The notes under the pieces are model-generated. The model was not told the origin of the DNA and did no database searches. It saw only the letters and a program-made list of their open reading frames with translations. From the NCBI RefSeq assembly GCF_010183535.1, contig NC_071331.1:4030001-4094000 (forward strand): DNA of 64,000 nucleotides. Reading direction: 5' to 3'. Made by a program: the position numbers and the translations under genes. Positions 24,201 to 35,862 of this stretch are shown piece by piece. This DNA is from Caenorhabditis remanei (lineage: Eukaryota; Nematoda; Chromadorea; Rhabditida; Rhabditidae). The stretch's first letter is position 1. Each line of letters begins with the position of its first letter.

Positions 24201-26364
24201 TATATGGAGACGGTGAAACTGAAATTGTTATTTGAAAATATGGGTTTCTAAGAAAGAAACAATCCCACCCATCTCATTCCTATTGATATCAACTTATTGC
24301 AACAGATTTTTCCAGTTTCGAACTAGTTTCTTTCTTTCGTGGACCGAAATTGGAATGTTCCTTCTCTTCTCGCTGCATCTTATAGTTTGGTTTGTGGTGA
24401 ATCCATTAATGTCACTGATAGCCCTCTCTCTGGATATGGAAGTGGTGAAATTGAAATTGCTTTCAAATTGTTTTCCGAAATTTTCATTGAGCGAATTTTC
24501 TGAATTCCGAATGTGTGTCTCGTCACATTATCTCTCCCATCTCATTTCCATTAATGCCACCTATTGAAGCATATTTTTTTCTGCCCCCTTTTCTTTTCTC
24601 TTCCCCGACATACAAAGGTGTTTTCTCTATTCGGAAAAGATAACAATCACGTCATGACCACCTAATAAACAAGGTCGTTATTTGCTCTCCTAGCCTAGCG
24701 AAACCGTCTCTTTTCCCCTCACACTCTTCAAAAACGGGCCACCTGTTTGAAGTGTTCCTTGATATCCGAATTGCCGCAAAAACACCTGACTGTCTCCAAG
24801 TTGTAAATGATTGTAAATTAGAGACACCCATCCATGAGACACGGTGTTTCTTTTGATGGTGGAGAAGTAGAATTGTTACAGATTTCATCCTCCCACATGA
24901 AACGGTTGAAATAATTTTTAATGAAAAATGAGTACAAAAATACCTTTCGTTACATTCGTTAGGTTCGTTCATTAGGTTTTCGTAACAGACAATTCTTGGT
25001 GTCTAATCTGAATTCTTTCCAGTTATACGTATCTGTTTTAAGTCACTCTGACTCGAATCAAGAAGAGGCTCCAATCATAATAATATCAATTCCATAATGA
25101 AATAATTAAACATGTCTGAAACCGAAACGGTATTGTTTGGGATGCGATCTTTTTTTAACACATGCTCCGTTCCGATGTTCATGTTCGTATACTCCAAGTG
25201 TGTCTCCCATTATAACTTGCGTAACTTCTTTGAAATCACCGCTTATTTGGGATAGGATAGACACGTTAGTTATATATTTCATCGGACCCCCAAAAATCAA
25301 CAACGAACGTCTATTTGTCAGTAATCAAAAGCCTTAGCCAGAAATGATAAGATAGTCGTGAAGCTGAAGTTTTTCAAATTTACAGAATTCTCTGAAAACC
25401 TTGTTTGCGCTTTTATTTAAATTCAAGGGCAGCGCCACAATAAGACGTATCACATCATATAAAACGGTTGATGAAATAATGATTATCCGAAAGTTTTTCA
25501 GTTTTCTATTACCAGAACCATCTGGTTAGTCTGGTCACTAACTTATATATAACATTGGCGCATTAGACATCCGATTTCAACTCTTCTTTTATAAAAGTAG
25601 TAAAACAGTAGGCCATTGAGAAGTAATGAATCAACAATGATGTCTAACATAAAATGAATAAATGAAAAATATATTTTTACAGTATTGTACAACTAAATTG
25701 TTATTTTTTAACCATCCAGCTAGTTCGTTTTCATGTTTTCGCTGTTCTCTACTAACTAAAACATGCATTATTCGTATTTTCTTCTTGTAGAAACATGTAG
25801 TCTATTTCCACCAGAGATTCACGCAAGTCTTCCGTCTTGCGTATTTTGCCAATTGTCCGTCTTGATAGCACCGTCTGTATAATCGTAAATTGAATTCAAA
25901 TTGTTTTCTAAAAGTTTGTTAGAAAACGGTACCTATCCAAGACAAAAATGCCTACGTTACTTAATTTTTCAGTTTCGGACTTGTTTTTTGTTAACAAAAA
26001 AGAAGTTTGAGAGTTTACTTCGCCATAAAATTTTTAATGATATTTTCAAGAATGTTTTCTGAACAGACACCTCTCATAGTTCTTTTGAAATATTATATTA
26101 TACTTTTGAATATTCCCAACATGAAAGTGTTTTCTATATTCGGAAAAAGTAACAAACACATCATGATGACAGCCGATTATGCTTCTTTTGATGGGTTAAA
26201 ATATAATAGTGTATCATAACCAGTTAAAATCGGTTACCTCTGGTTTTCTGTTAAAAACTGATTGCAGCCGAAAATGACTAATCAATATTCCAAAAACGTT
26301 TTTACTCTTCATAAGTTTCAGTAACAGTCATTTCTAATACTAAATTGAAAATTCTCTCTCCCTC
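21246..26364. repeat. Degenerate repeat family on the left of the retroelement
   Basis: No gene was supported. Blocks here recur to the right of the retroelement. 24690-24860 matches 57800-57975 and 59720-59860 (GACTGTCTCCAAGTTGTAAA). 25195-25265 matches 23620-23690 and 58655-58735 (CATTATAACTTGCGTAACTT). 25335-25530 matches 58795-58990 (AGGGCAGCGCCACAATAAGA). 25795-25915 matches 62095-62205. A phrase of the type GATATGGAG..GGTGAAACTGAAATT recurs near 23965, 24205, 24435, 57525 and 59365. The 171-residue open frame at 22047-22562 crosses a G13 run and looks accidental. Confidence 0.65.
26360..26364. repeat. Target site duplication CCCTC, left copy
   Basis: CCCTC immediately precedes the TG of the 5' LTR and is repeated immediately after the CA of the 3' LTR at 57111-57115. 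Confidence 0.9.
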
Positions 26365-27089
26365 TGTTGACAGTTGCCAGGTCCCCGATCCGGCCTCTGT
26401 CCCACTCCAAACTAAAATGCATTAATTGATTGGATAAATTATTCTAATTTATTCAATTATATTTATGTATTTTACTTTCTGTTATTAATTCCCTTTTTTC
26501 CTTGTTTTTCACTATTACTGTATTAAGAATTTATTCCTTTCTTACAGTTCAAATCGCCGCCAACTACGATGTCTGCGTCTCTACTACAGTTCAAGGCGCA
26601 TGCCGTTTCCACCACGAGGAACTCCCACCACGACACACGGGAAACGACTGCCACAGTGGCTGACCGACATCTTCGCTGGCCTATAATTAATTACCCCTTT
26701 TAGAGTTGTTGTTTTTTACCACGAGAGAAGTGGGTTTTTACCGCGAATCCTTCTAGGAAGCGCTGGTATGAACTCGCTGAGAGCTCTTAGTAAGAAACCG
26801 CGAGGATTCTCTACAGAGAATTCCACCGCAGTAGCTTTCTAATCAGTTACCTCGTTCCCCCCATTATCTCTATGCTTTGATGTAAGAGCTCGATCAGTTA
26901 AAGGTTTTAATGCCGACACCTCGTGTCATGCTTTTCCCTTAATAAACTGGTTGTTGAATAAACCGCGTAACAGTACATCGGGTCCTGCCTTCCACTGAAC
27001 CACCTGAATTGGCAGGAAACCACCGAGACGTGTGACACCCTCGACGGCTAATAACCGGCGGCCTTCTATCCTTAGAAGGGGTGGCCACA
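26365..27089 (+). repeat. 5' LTR, 725 bp
   Basis: It starts TGTTGACAGTTGCC and ends GGGGTGGCCACA. It contains two AATAAA signals (26941-26946 and 26957-26962), a TTTCTTACAG acceptor-like site near 26546, and three ACCGCG hexamers (26740, 26797, 26962). The 3' copy at 56386-57110 is the same length with two visible substitutions. Confidence 0.95.
26941..26962 (+). promoter_or_regulatory. LTR polyadenylation signals
   Basis: Two AATAAA hexamers 16 bp apart lie in the 3' part of the LTR. In the downstream LTR they fall at 56962 and 56978, where they would end the genomic transcript. Confidence 0.6.
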
Positions 27090-27107
27090 TTTGGTGCATC
27101 AGACCGT
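27090..27107 (+). other. Primer binding site, tRNA-Gly-like
   Basis: Immediately after the LTR comes TT followed by TGGTGCATCAGACC. TGGTGCATC is complementary to a tRNA 3' end reading GATGCA plus CCA, as in tRNA-Gly(GCC). Only about nine bases match before the sequences diverge, so the primer identity is an inference. Confidence 0.55.
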
Positions 27108-30100
27108 GTTTCCGGTCTCGCGTAGGCGAAAAAATCAATTTATTGATTTTTTCTCCGACGCGAGCGAACCAGTCGGTTGCTCATCGGTTCTCAAAAAATT
27201 CTCGAATTTTTTGGGCCCTAAAAATCGTTAACTCGATTTTATGTACATTTTCGCTAGTTTTTTCTTGAGAAAATGGCGTGAATGGGTCGAAAACTGGGTT
27301 CTCCGCTCCTTTTTCGTAATTTTCGTCGCTTCTCGATTTGAATTTCGCGCCAATGAGGCAGCGTCCTTTAAATCGGGAGCAAACGCGCTCTAATGAGACG
27401 GACCGTTTTAGGCCCGAATTATTACCGCGAGCGGCGAAAAACAATTTTCTGTTCACTTTTCGGAGCGATTTCGTCCGATTTTTCGTGATTTTTCGCGGAA
27501 AATCCGATGGAACCCGCACGAAAAGGCGAATTTCGACCGCGAATATCCGATGTATCGGATTTTACCGCGAAAAATCGTTCTTTTTTCTCGAAAAATTCCT
27601 CTGGTTCGAGAATTCGAAATTTTTCGAAAATTTCTCGAGTGCTCGCCATTTTTTGGGATTTTTCGGCAAAATAGAATGATTTACATACCGAAAATCGCTA
27701 TTTCTTGTAGCGAAAATGGGTAAAAAGCTCCAATTTTGAAGTTTTTCGAAAATTTCGAAATTTTTTGAGAATTTTATCATTTTTTCGCGAAGAAATATGG
27801 ACCGCGGTGTATATTCGGATTCAGTGTGGCTTCTGGATGCGTTCGTTTCGCATTTTTTCCTCGTTTCGGTTCAGTTTTTGGACAATTTCGGACTTTCGAA
27901 ATATTTCGAAAATTTTCGAAAATGCCAAAATCGATCGAAACCGGAAAAAATCGATACGATCTAATTCTGAGAAGCACTGCTTTGAGTCTGAAATGTCTCT
28001 AGTGGAAATCCACGCCGATTCGGAGCTCTGTAGTTTCGAAACCGCGAGGAAGTCCTAAAAAAAACCGGGGGCCCTTGGTAGCGCTGGCGCGGTCGGTTTT
28101 AAGGTATTTTTTCTTCGGGAACGATTCCTGAAAAATCGATAGCGCTGACGCTGCCTTGGGTCGGTGATCAGCTCGAAGTGTGGAGTCGGGGAAGCGGGGA
28201 TTTCTATCCTCGCGGCTCGGATTTTGCGCTTCTTGAGTGATTACAGGCGTGCCCCCTTGTGTGAAGCCTCGCATGTCGAGTAGTTGTGGGTGTGCTCACG
28301 AGTACGGGCTAGCGGTTGCTCTTCGGAGCGACCGGGGCTCGCGAAGCTCTGTGTCAGTCCCTTAGTCTCCCCATGTGACCACCGGCACCTTCGGGTACTA
28401 ACGGTCAGCCAGGAGACGGGGAAAGTCATATCTTCGCGAGAACAACTGTTCAGGTAGGGGTAAGCCGTCCCAGGCTGCATAGCCGGGGCCATGTGCTCAG
28501 AACAGTACTAGCAAGTGGTCGTGAAACACTTTAGGAGTTGACGCTCTCTCCTCGTCGGATGTTCTCGTGGTTCTCGCAGCAATGCTTGAGGATCGCTTGA
28601 GAGTAACCGGCAGTCGTTTGAGGATTGAGAGCACGACTTTACCACAATTATTTCCGACATGCTTGAGGGCTTCGTGTGTTGTAAGACGCTATTGGGTAGC
28701 GCGTAGATTCTTGTCGGTAGCATTTGCGATCGCTGCCGGGGCCAGAAGAAGTCGATTATCGATTTTCTTTCCGCTCCCGTAGCGAGCGCAATATGGAGAG
28801 ATGAGTGATGGAGGTGCTGGGTCTCCGAAGTCCGCTCCTTCGCTTGGCGAAGGCGTCGGATTTTCGCAGATCCGCTAATCTATCAGTGTATTTCTTCTGG
28901 TGTTACTTATTGAGAATTTACCGCGCTTTCAGAGTAGTTGAGGAATAGAGATCGTAATCGATCGATAGTTCCGAGGGTCCGTAAATTTCGTTCTGAAACT
29001 GGTTGAGTTCCGGCTGAGGCCCTGATCTCGAAAGCAGTCTGCAATTTGTCAGTCACACTGCGAGTAGAGTCTCTCGGCGATCGAGCAGTTGGAAAACACG
29101 TGTTTCAGGGCGAGAGTTGGGGATATTCCGGAATTGTATGATCATTTTGAACTCTTGAACTCAAAAACTCACCGCGATCGCAGATACACGTTGTAATTTC
29201 ACACTGTCTTCTGTAATGAAATGCTCTGCGTTCTGGGCTAATCGCTCATTCTCTTTGATCGTTGCATAACGTAATAGGAGGATGAACGAGGGGTTTTGAC
29301 CGCGAGCACATTTGGTGTGAGTTGCTCCATAATTTGAGAGATTGGACGGTTCTCCGGTACCCGAATATTGTATCGATTCTTTTCGATATGGTATTCGAGT
29401 CCGCGATTGGAACTGACCTCGTATCTCTCGGAGAATGTGAGAAACGAAGCATCGAGTGGGCGCATTCCACATGGAACTGCACCTTTCGGAGCAGAAGACT
29501 GAGTTCGAGAGCTGGAGACTATTCTCTAGCGCTCGGGCGACAGGACATATTCAATAGCGTTTATGACGTGAACTGAAAGAGTCCACCCGGTTATTCCGAC
29601 ATTCCGGTAACATCCCCGGAGGTATGGCTACTGCTGTCTTACCTTTGGCGATTAACTCCCGAATTAATCGGAGCAGTCGGCTATGTTGTTCAGATTGTAT
29701 GTTTTGTATTCCTTTTGTTGTATTCATATTTTGTATACAGGTTTCAGAGTACCGCGTGAGGAGGATGTCTTGCAGGCATCCTCTGGCCCCCGGAGCGTGG
29801 GTAACCGCGTAACGGGAGGATTCTAACAATGGAGTAGATACAGTGAGTCTCGTGATTCGGTGTTTCAGTAGCTTCATTCGAGGATTCTACTTCACTTGTG
29901 AAGGAGGATACTCGGGTAGAGAGTGCACTCGCATCCTCTGGCCCCCCGGAGCAATGGTATTCTTTGGAATCCCGTTGCTCCAGAGGACCAATACAGCAAC
30001 TGGAATGTCCGAAACTCGATGAATCTCTTTGTCTACTCTTGTGTTATCATTCGGTACCGCGAGACTATCTTTACGAAATTTATAATCTGATTCAATATAG

Positions 30101-31049
30101 AACTCTGAGTATCTAATAACGACTTTGAGTGATTGAGTTGAGGAGATAGCGGGTCTATAAGAAGTCTCGGCTTACGAGATATCTCAGAACCCCGTGGTCG
30201 CCTCAGGTCGTGAATTCTTGGGAGCATTCTCCGTAGAAACTCGTTTCTATCAGCGCTGTCTTTCTCACCGCGGTTTCGTATCGTTATCCCGTCACGTCGC
30301 GTGGCTTTTGTGTACTGCCTTTTATACACATTAGTGACGAGAGTAACGAAAGAAACCGGAGTGAGATTTACCGCGAAGCTTGAATTCAGACTCGATTACT
30401 CCAATTCCGTTTAGAGAAAGAGCATAAACTACGCGGTGCAGTTGTTTTCTTCGTTGTGTTGGCAGTTGAGAGAGATCTTCGTGAGTAATTTCCGAGATGG
30501 GTATAGATCTGGCGAAGGGGGTGTCCGAAAGGACGCGTTTAGTAGTCATTGAGCATATCAGAAGGGTGAGGTTTTCGAGCTTCTTCGCTTCGTGACATCG
30601 ACGAAATTATTCACGGAACTCTCAATTCTCTTAGAGGTCACGGAGGAATTCGGAAGTTCTGAATTTAGTACGTAGATCACACAAGACACGGAGTTTACAA
30701 TTCATCGCAAGATCCGTCATGATCTTGAAGCCTCTAGTAAGTTTAGAGTATGGTGGCTTCGGCTACTGTATCTTTGCTTTTTCGCTTAGCTTTAGAATGG
30801 TTAAGTTTGGGTTGCGCCGAACTTTTCTCGTGTTGCTCTGATAGAGTGAATCTGAGAAGGTGACTCCTTCGAAAGAAGCGTTCTATTAATCTTCCAACAT
30901 TCTGACCTTCGCGTTTTCGAATTCGCAGTATTTTCTCTTTTTTGAATCTTGTAGAGTCTGCCGTGCACGTTGTCGTTGTTGTTAGAACTCGTTTTCCTTC
31001 GAGATTCGCTGATCTAACCCTTGTTTTTTAAGTGACCTCGACGGAAACG
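27108..31049 (+). other. Long leader of the retroelement, no gene recognised
   Basis: Almost 4 kb lie between the primer site and gene A. Open frames on both strands are short and lack family features. From about 27580 to 27930 the sequence is dense in TTTCGAAA-like self-complementary words. A phrase GCATCCTCTGGCCCC(C)CGGAGC occurs at about 29777 and 29933. ACCGCG occurs 13 times. The leader could hold a packaging signal, promoter elements or unrecognised exons. Confidence 0.5.
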
Positions 31050-31749
31050 ATGGCTAACCGCGACGAGTCTTCTCGAAACTTTAGAATCGTGACAGCGCAC
31101 CACGTTCACAGTAAGGCTAACCAGGATTCTAGGAGAGAAAATGCAGATGATGGTGTTTTAGATTTTGTCAGATCTGCTGATGGAACTCGTAGTTCACGCC
31201 CAGTCCCTCGAACGGTGGAGGCCACGGTCGACAGTCTTCTCGAGTCCATCGATAAGGCTACGTTGATCAGTGACCGACTCAACGACTTCATGAAGGATAA
31301 CTCCATGGAAAAGATCGAGAACCGCGTCACTCAGAAAGTCCTTGCGCAGTTGAGACAAGAAAAAGGAGAGACCTCGTGCGCTATGAAGGAGTTTCGCATC
31401 TTGCGCGCCCGAATTGAATCGCAGAAGGTAACTAATTTTGTTCTAAATATCCCAACGTCAAACCCCGATGTTGCAGAAATTTGCGAAATTCTACGAGAAG
31501 GTTTCTATTGGCATCCAGAAGGGAGAGGTCAGCACCGCGGAAGTCGATACTGGCATCGACTTATTCGATGCCATGTTAACCATGGAAGCAGATTCGGAGT
31601 CTTCAAGAGATTCGAAAGAAGCCTCTGACGGCGAGCCAAGCTCCCCGTACGAAGTTTCGGTCGCATTGCTCGAAGAGCCGTATGTTAGACCACGTGATGG
31701 AGCCCAGCCAGAAGACTTTCTCGGCTATACGCTCAATTACGAGACCTAA
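31050..31749 (+). CDS. Accessory gene A: coiled-coil-like protein, two exons
   Basis: Exons 31050-31427 and 31477-31749 are joined across a 49-bp intron (GTAACT...GTTGCAG) in phase 0, giving about 216 residues. The start is the ATG at 31050; an upstream GTG in the same frame is not a eukaryotic start. A TTTTTTAAG acceptor-like site ends 17 bp before the ATG. The middle (about residues 60-125) is charged and heptad-like, suggesting a coiled coil; the C-terminal third is acidic and Ser-rich. I do not recognise a family. It lies first in the row of accessory genes, on the Gag-Pol strand. It may be a structural or RNA-associated protein, but nothing proves that. Confidence 0.6.
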
Positions 31750-32076
31750 TCATACGAACCCGTATCTTCCTTTCATACAACGACTTCTACCGCGTGTTAT
31801 ATCTCTCTCTTCTAATACCTCTGACCTACACCTCGCTGCAACATCTTCACTTCATCGGACTACAATCTAGGATCATCTTCTATCCGTTAATTTTTGTTGT
31901 TTGTGTTTACTCTTTAGTAAATATGTTCTGATATAATGAGCCAATTCCCGCGAACTCGTGTTTTTTGTGTTATTGCATATTTTCTTATGGTTTAACTGGT
32001 ACCTACCAGACATACTTAAAATTTTCGGATTTTAGATATCTTTAGAAATCTCCAACGTTCGGACGTTCGAGTCAAA

Positions 32077-33860
32077 ATGAGTTCGAATCCACAAGAATAT
32101 GTTGCTCCTGGAACGAAGGAATCTTGCGATTTCGACAGCAGTGAGCACAACTTCAAATGTGAGACCACGAATTCAACGACTATGACCACGGTGTGCAGAG
32201 TGGATCGTTCGCGCAGCAGTTCAGGAAACTCTATTGCCAGTTCAGAAGGCAATAGAGTGAGTTCTTTTGCCAGCCTCTAAGAGTCCCCGGACTTTAAATT
32301 GTTGTATTTTGTGGATTCCGCGACAAATTGGTTCATAATGTGAACGTATGACCGAATTTTCATAAGAAAAAGAAAGCTCGTATTTTTGATCTATTTTGTC
32401 TAATTTGTTGCTGAATTCACGAAGTATGACAGCTAACTACTAATGTTCATTTGGTTATATAGTCATTTCGGTGGATGAATTATAAATATCGAGAGTTGGG
32501 AAGGAAGCGCACTTCATTCTAAACTCTTCACGAGCCAGCAGGCAGCTGATGCTTTATGCATGTTACTAGATACAATCTCGGTGTAGTCGTTTTTAATGAG
32601 CTAGCTCATTACGCACCTGAGGTCGATCAAGTTCCTCGTCGATTGTATGGTTTAGATCCAAAGAGATGAAGTTTTAGTCAAGTCGTTAACCATGAGTCCC
32701 GTTTTTGGACCGGGAATCGTGGTTAGCGAGAATAGTAGATAGGTAGCACCCCCGTGACTTCTTTCAGTTATGGTGAAAAGGGTTTCATTTTTTCAGGTAT
32801 AGCTGCCGATGCTCCAGCGACTCGTCATCGCTCGGGACGAGTTCATTTTGGGATTCGTCGAAAGATGTCACAAATCGTTGTTCCTTTGTTAATTTTGATA
32901 TGAATTATGACCGCGAAATGTTTTATTATGTGTTCAGTAATCTTGAAGTTGTCTATAACAAATTCTGTATTTCTGTTCTGCTCGCTTTACATGAGAAGAC
33001 ATTTCCCGGTAATATTCATTTCAGATTCCGATGCTTCTACAGTATCCGTGTAACCGCGTTCGAACTATGGAAGATGATACTCAGGATCCTCAGAATGAAA
33101 CCGAAATTCTAGCTCTTCAGAGTAATAATTTTAAGAGTGTCTACCTGTGGATAATGTTATCTTCTTTCAGTGGTTCGAACCCTTGATCAAACGAATCGTA
33201 TTCTGAGGGAACTGTTGGCTAGTACCCATGACATCGAGCAGAGAGTCTCTCTTGTGCCGCGTCTGGTTGATCGAGTAACACTTCTGTCCAACGAACTGCG
33301 AGAGTTTGAAACCGCGTCAACACGGGTTAGCTTGAAGTAGCTAACAATTCAACTAACGATGCCTCTAGTTTCAGCTTCCAATGATCCGTCAGCCGACAGA
33401 TATTGCCGTTCAAGCGTATGAGTTTGTGATTCACAACCGCGTCTGGTCGACCTGGGTGCTCATTGATGTCCATGAAGACGAAGACCGCGCTATTAGAGCA
33501 TTTGAGTTGAATGGAGAGTTCTTTCTTCGTAAAACTCCTCAAAACCTTGGGATCGTCGTTCCTGAGAACGTAAGTCCCGAGGGTTTGTGGCTCCTTTACC
33601 ACGACGCAATTCTGAATTGTGCCGGGGAAGAGTTACCGCGTCCTCGTGTCTATGGATGTCGAATGAGTCACATGCAGTTGGTTCGTCCCCACGCCTTCGT
33701 TTGTGGATGCTTGCCCTCGTTTGTAGCCCTGGAGACTCACGACCACGTTGGAAGCTGTCAAATCCGAAAAGTCGCTCAAAAAGCGCTGCTGGGGTTCAAT
33801 CACGAGCTTCAACTGAATTCAATTGAAGATATCTCGTCACTCAAATGGCCGACCGCGTGA
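32077..33860 (+). CDS. Accessory gene B: zinc-finger-like protein, 3-4 exons
   Basis: Well-supported exons are 33025-33121, 33171-33325 and 33375-33860, separated by introns of exactly 49 bp each (33122-33170 and 33326-33374, both with TTTCAG acceptors). A first exon 32077-32256 (ATG, Ser/Thr-rich, 60 codons) ends in AGA|GTGAGT in phase 0 and fits the acceptor at 33024, leaving a 768-bp intron. If it is used, the protein is about 305 residues; if translation starts at 33031 or 33067 it is 243 or 231. The middle exon is leucine-rich and helical. Near the C-terminus, FVCGCLPSFVALETHDHVGSC looks like a Cys/His metal site similar to one in gene D. AATAAA follows at 33899. The family is unknown. 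Confidence 0.6.
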
Positions 33861-34055
33861 ATCCGAGGATGTGTCTGTAACATCATTGTTGTCTGATTAA
33901 TAAAATGTTATTGTTGATATACATATGTACGCTTATGACTTGTATTAATATGGTTCCGTACCTTATTATATATCTCATTCTAGTTTTAATTTGGCTAATC
34001 CAATTTAGAATTCAGAGTTAGCTGTACAACGTGCTACCAACACAACATCGTAAAA

Positions 34056-35862
34056 ATGTCCGATAGCAATATCCCAGAAGACGCCCTTCTCGGTAACACT
34101 CCGACCGCGGAAATGCCTTTGAACATCTCGGATGACGAGGAAAAACGTCTCCTCGACGAAGTTCATGGTACTGTGATCAGACATTGAGTGGCGGTGAATG
34201 AAAAATTGTTTTTAGAGTCTCCACCTATCTCTTCTCCGGTCATCGTCATCTCGACAGACGTTGTCAACCACGAGAAAAACGATACACCGAATGGTTAGTT
34301 CATTCCCACTGTTCACTTGTACGCTATCCTTACTCTTTCTTCAGTCAACCAATCGGTCATTCCGCAATGTTCGCCAGTGATCCCTTCGGAGTTGACTACG
34401 AACAAAGTCGAATCGAACGGTGGGGAAAAGCCGAAGGACACAATCCTTCCGACGAAGACATCTCATGTCGACATGGACGGCCCATTATCGCGTCCCGCCT
34501 CGGGGCCGATAGCACTGGTGCCAGGATTGTTTACCTCCACTTCGAGCATTTCCGACATGGAAAGAGTTCACAATACTGCGGACAGCGAACTGCTGAAGAA
34601 AATCTTGATCAATCAAAATTTTATCATGGAAGAGATCAGGGAGATGAAGGCAAATTTCGTTCACCGCGAGGATATCCCAACATTCGTTAGCCACACGGAT
34701 TTTGATCAATTTGTACGAAATACGACGGATCTCATCGATTCTCCGTGCTCGCGAGAGGAGTGGCTCCATTTAGTAAAGCTGGTACAACCCCTTTCGTCTC
34801 TTGGCGGTTCCGCTGAAACAGTCGGAGGAGCAAATTCAACGCTTCGTGAACTCCTTCTAAATCAACGCCGCCTCTCAAAAGTCGTCTCACAACTGCAAAA
34901 AGATGTCGAGATGAAGAATGAGATCTTCAGCGCAACCATGTCCAAATTCGACACAACTTCTAACGACATCAAAGTGTTATACACCTCTCTCAGAGCTTAT
35001 ATAGCCATGAAAGTCTCAGAATTGGAGAAGGAGAGCCGATTGAAGAGTTTGGTAGCTCAATTGGATAAGGTTTCTCGTACCCAATCTGAGCTCAACTCGA
35101 CTCTTGCTCCGCGACTCTTGAACAATGATCAAGACGACCGCGTTTACAATGAGACAATCGGCTCCCTCGAAGGAATTGAGAGAAGCGTTAGGCAAATAGA
35201 GAAGGAGCAACACCGCGATCGAGAGAATTTGCGAATCGAAAACATGCGTCGTCAAGTATGTTCAAAATTTTCAAAACCACGTGTATATTCTTTGTGTTCA
35301 GAAAGCGTTAACCTGCTTGTTCTGCTCGGGAGAACACTTTTCGCATCAATGTCACAAGTATCAAACCCCGGACTCGAGAGCGGAGTCGTTCCGGATTCAG
35401 AATCGTTGTTTGAAGTGCGCGAAAGTTGGATGCAAGGGAATGATGGGAGAATGTCGTTTATACGACCGTCTGTGCCATCAATGTTCTCAGCTTCCAAAGG
35501 AGCAGCGCCTGCATCACCAGGAACTATGCCCGAGGACTGGACACAAGAAGCTTCGTGCTCCCGAATCCCAGAACCGCGTAGTTCCTGACTTGACGGCAGC
35601 GCCCACCGCACAACCACCAGCAGCTAGAGAGTCTGGAGCCGGAACATCAGCTCAGAGAACCAAGGATGATCACTCTGGTGTCAACGAAGAGCCAAAGGAA
35701 CTCCAAAGAGCTCGCAAGAGAACGTCTACCGCGTCTTCGTCTCACGAGCAAGAATCTGGTCCGGCCAAAAAGCATCGACGCAGAGGTCGCCGTGGGGGAA
35801 ACAAGAAGATCACCGCGCCCCAATCCGGAAAGATGGATGGAGATAACTCCACCACGGATTAA
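34056..35862 (+). CDS. Accessory gene C: second Gag-like protein with zinc knuckles
   Basis: Four exons, 34056-34167, 34216-34293, 34345-35255 and 35302-35862, join in frame over introns of 48, 51 and 46 bp and give about 553 residues. The N-terminus is acidic and Pro/Ser-rich. Residues of roughly 170-360 are helical and charged, like a coiled coil. At the start of the last exon comes CLFCSGEHFSHQC (C-x2-C-x3-H-x4-C, the BEL Gag knuckle spacing), followed by two further Cys/His clusters (CLKCAKVGC...C and CHQCSQ...HHQELC). The C-terminus is Lys/Arg-rich (KKHRRRGRRGG), as expected for nucleic-acid binding. The layout resembles a nucleocapsid-bearing Gag without a DUF1759-like core. A likely role is RNA binding or packaging. 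It may be a diverged Gag duplicate. Confidence 0.72.

Noticed and set aside
27338..27679. 113-residue open frame in the leader
   Set aside because: Phe/Arg-rich composition arises from the TTTCGAAA-type repeats and is mirrored by frames on the other strand.
31032..31034. Start of gene A at 31032
   Set aside because: The codon is GTG and overlaps an acceptor-like AAG; the first ATG in frame is at 31050.
33137..33170. A 34-bp intron in gene B
   Set aside because: Too short for a normal intron. The donor at 33122 gives a 49-bp intron with the same reading phase.
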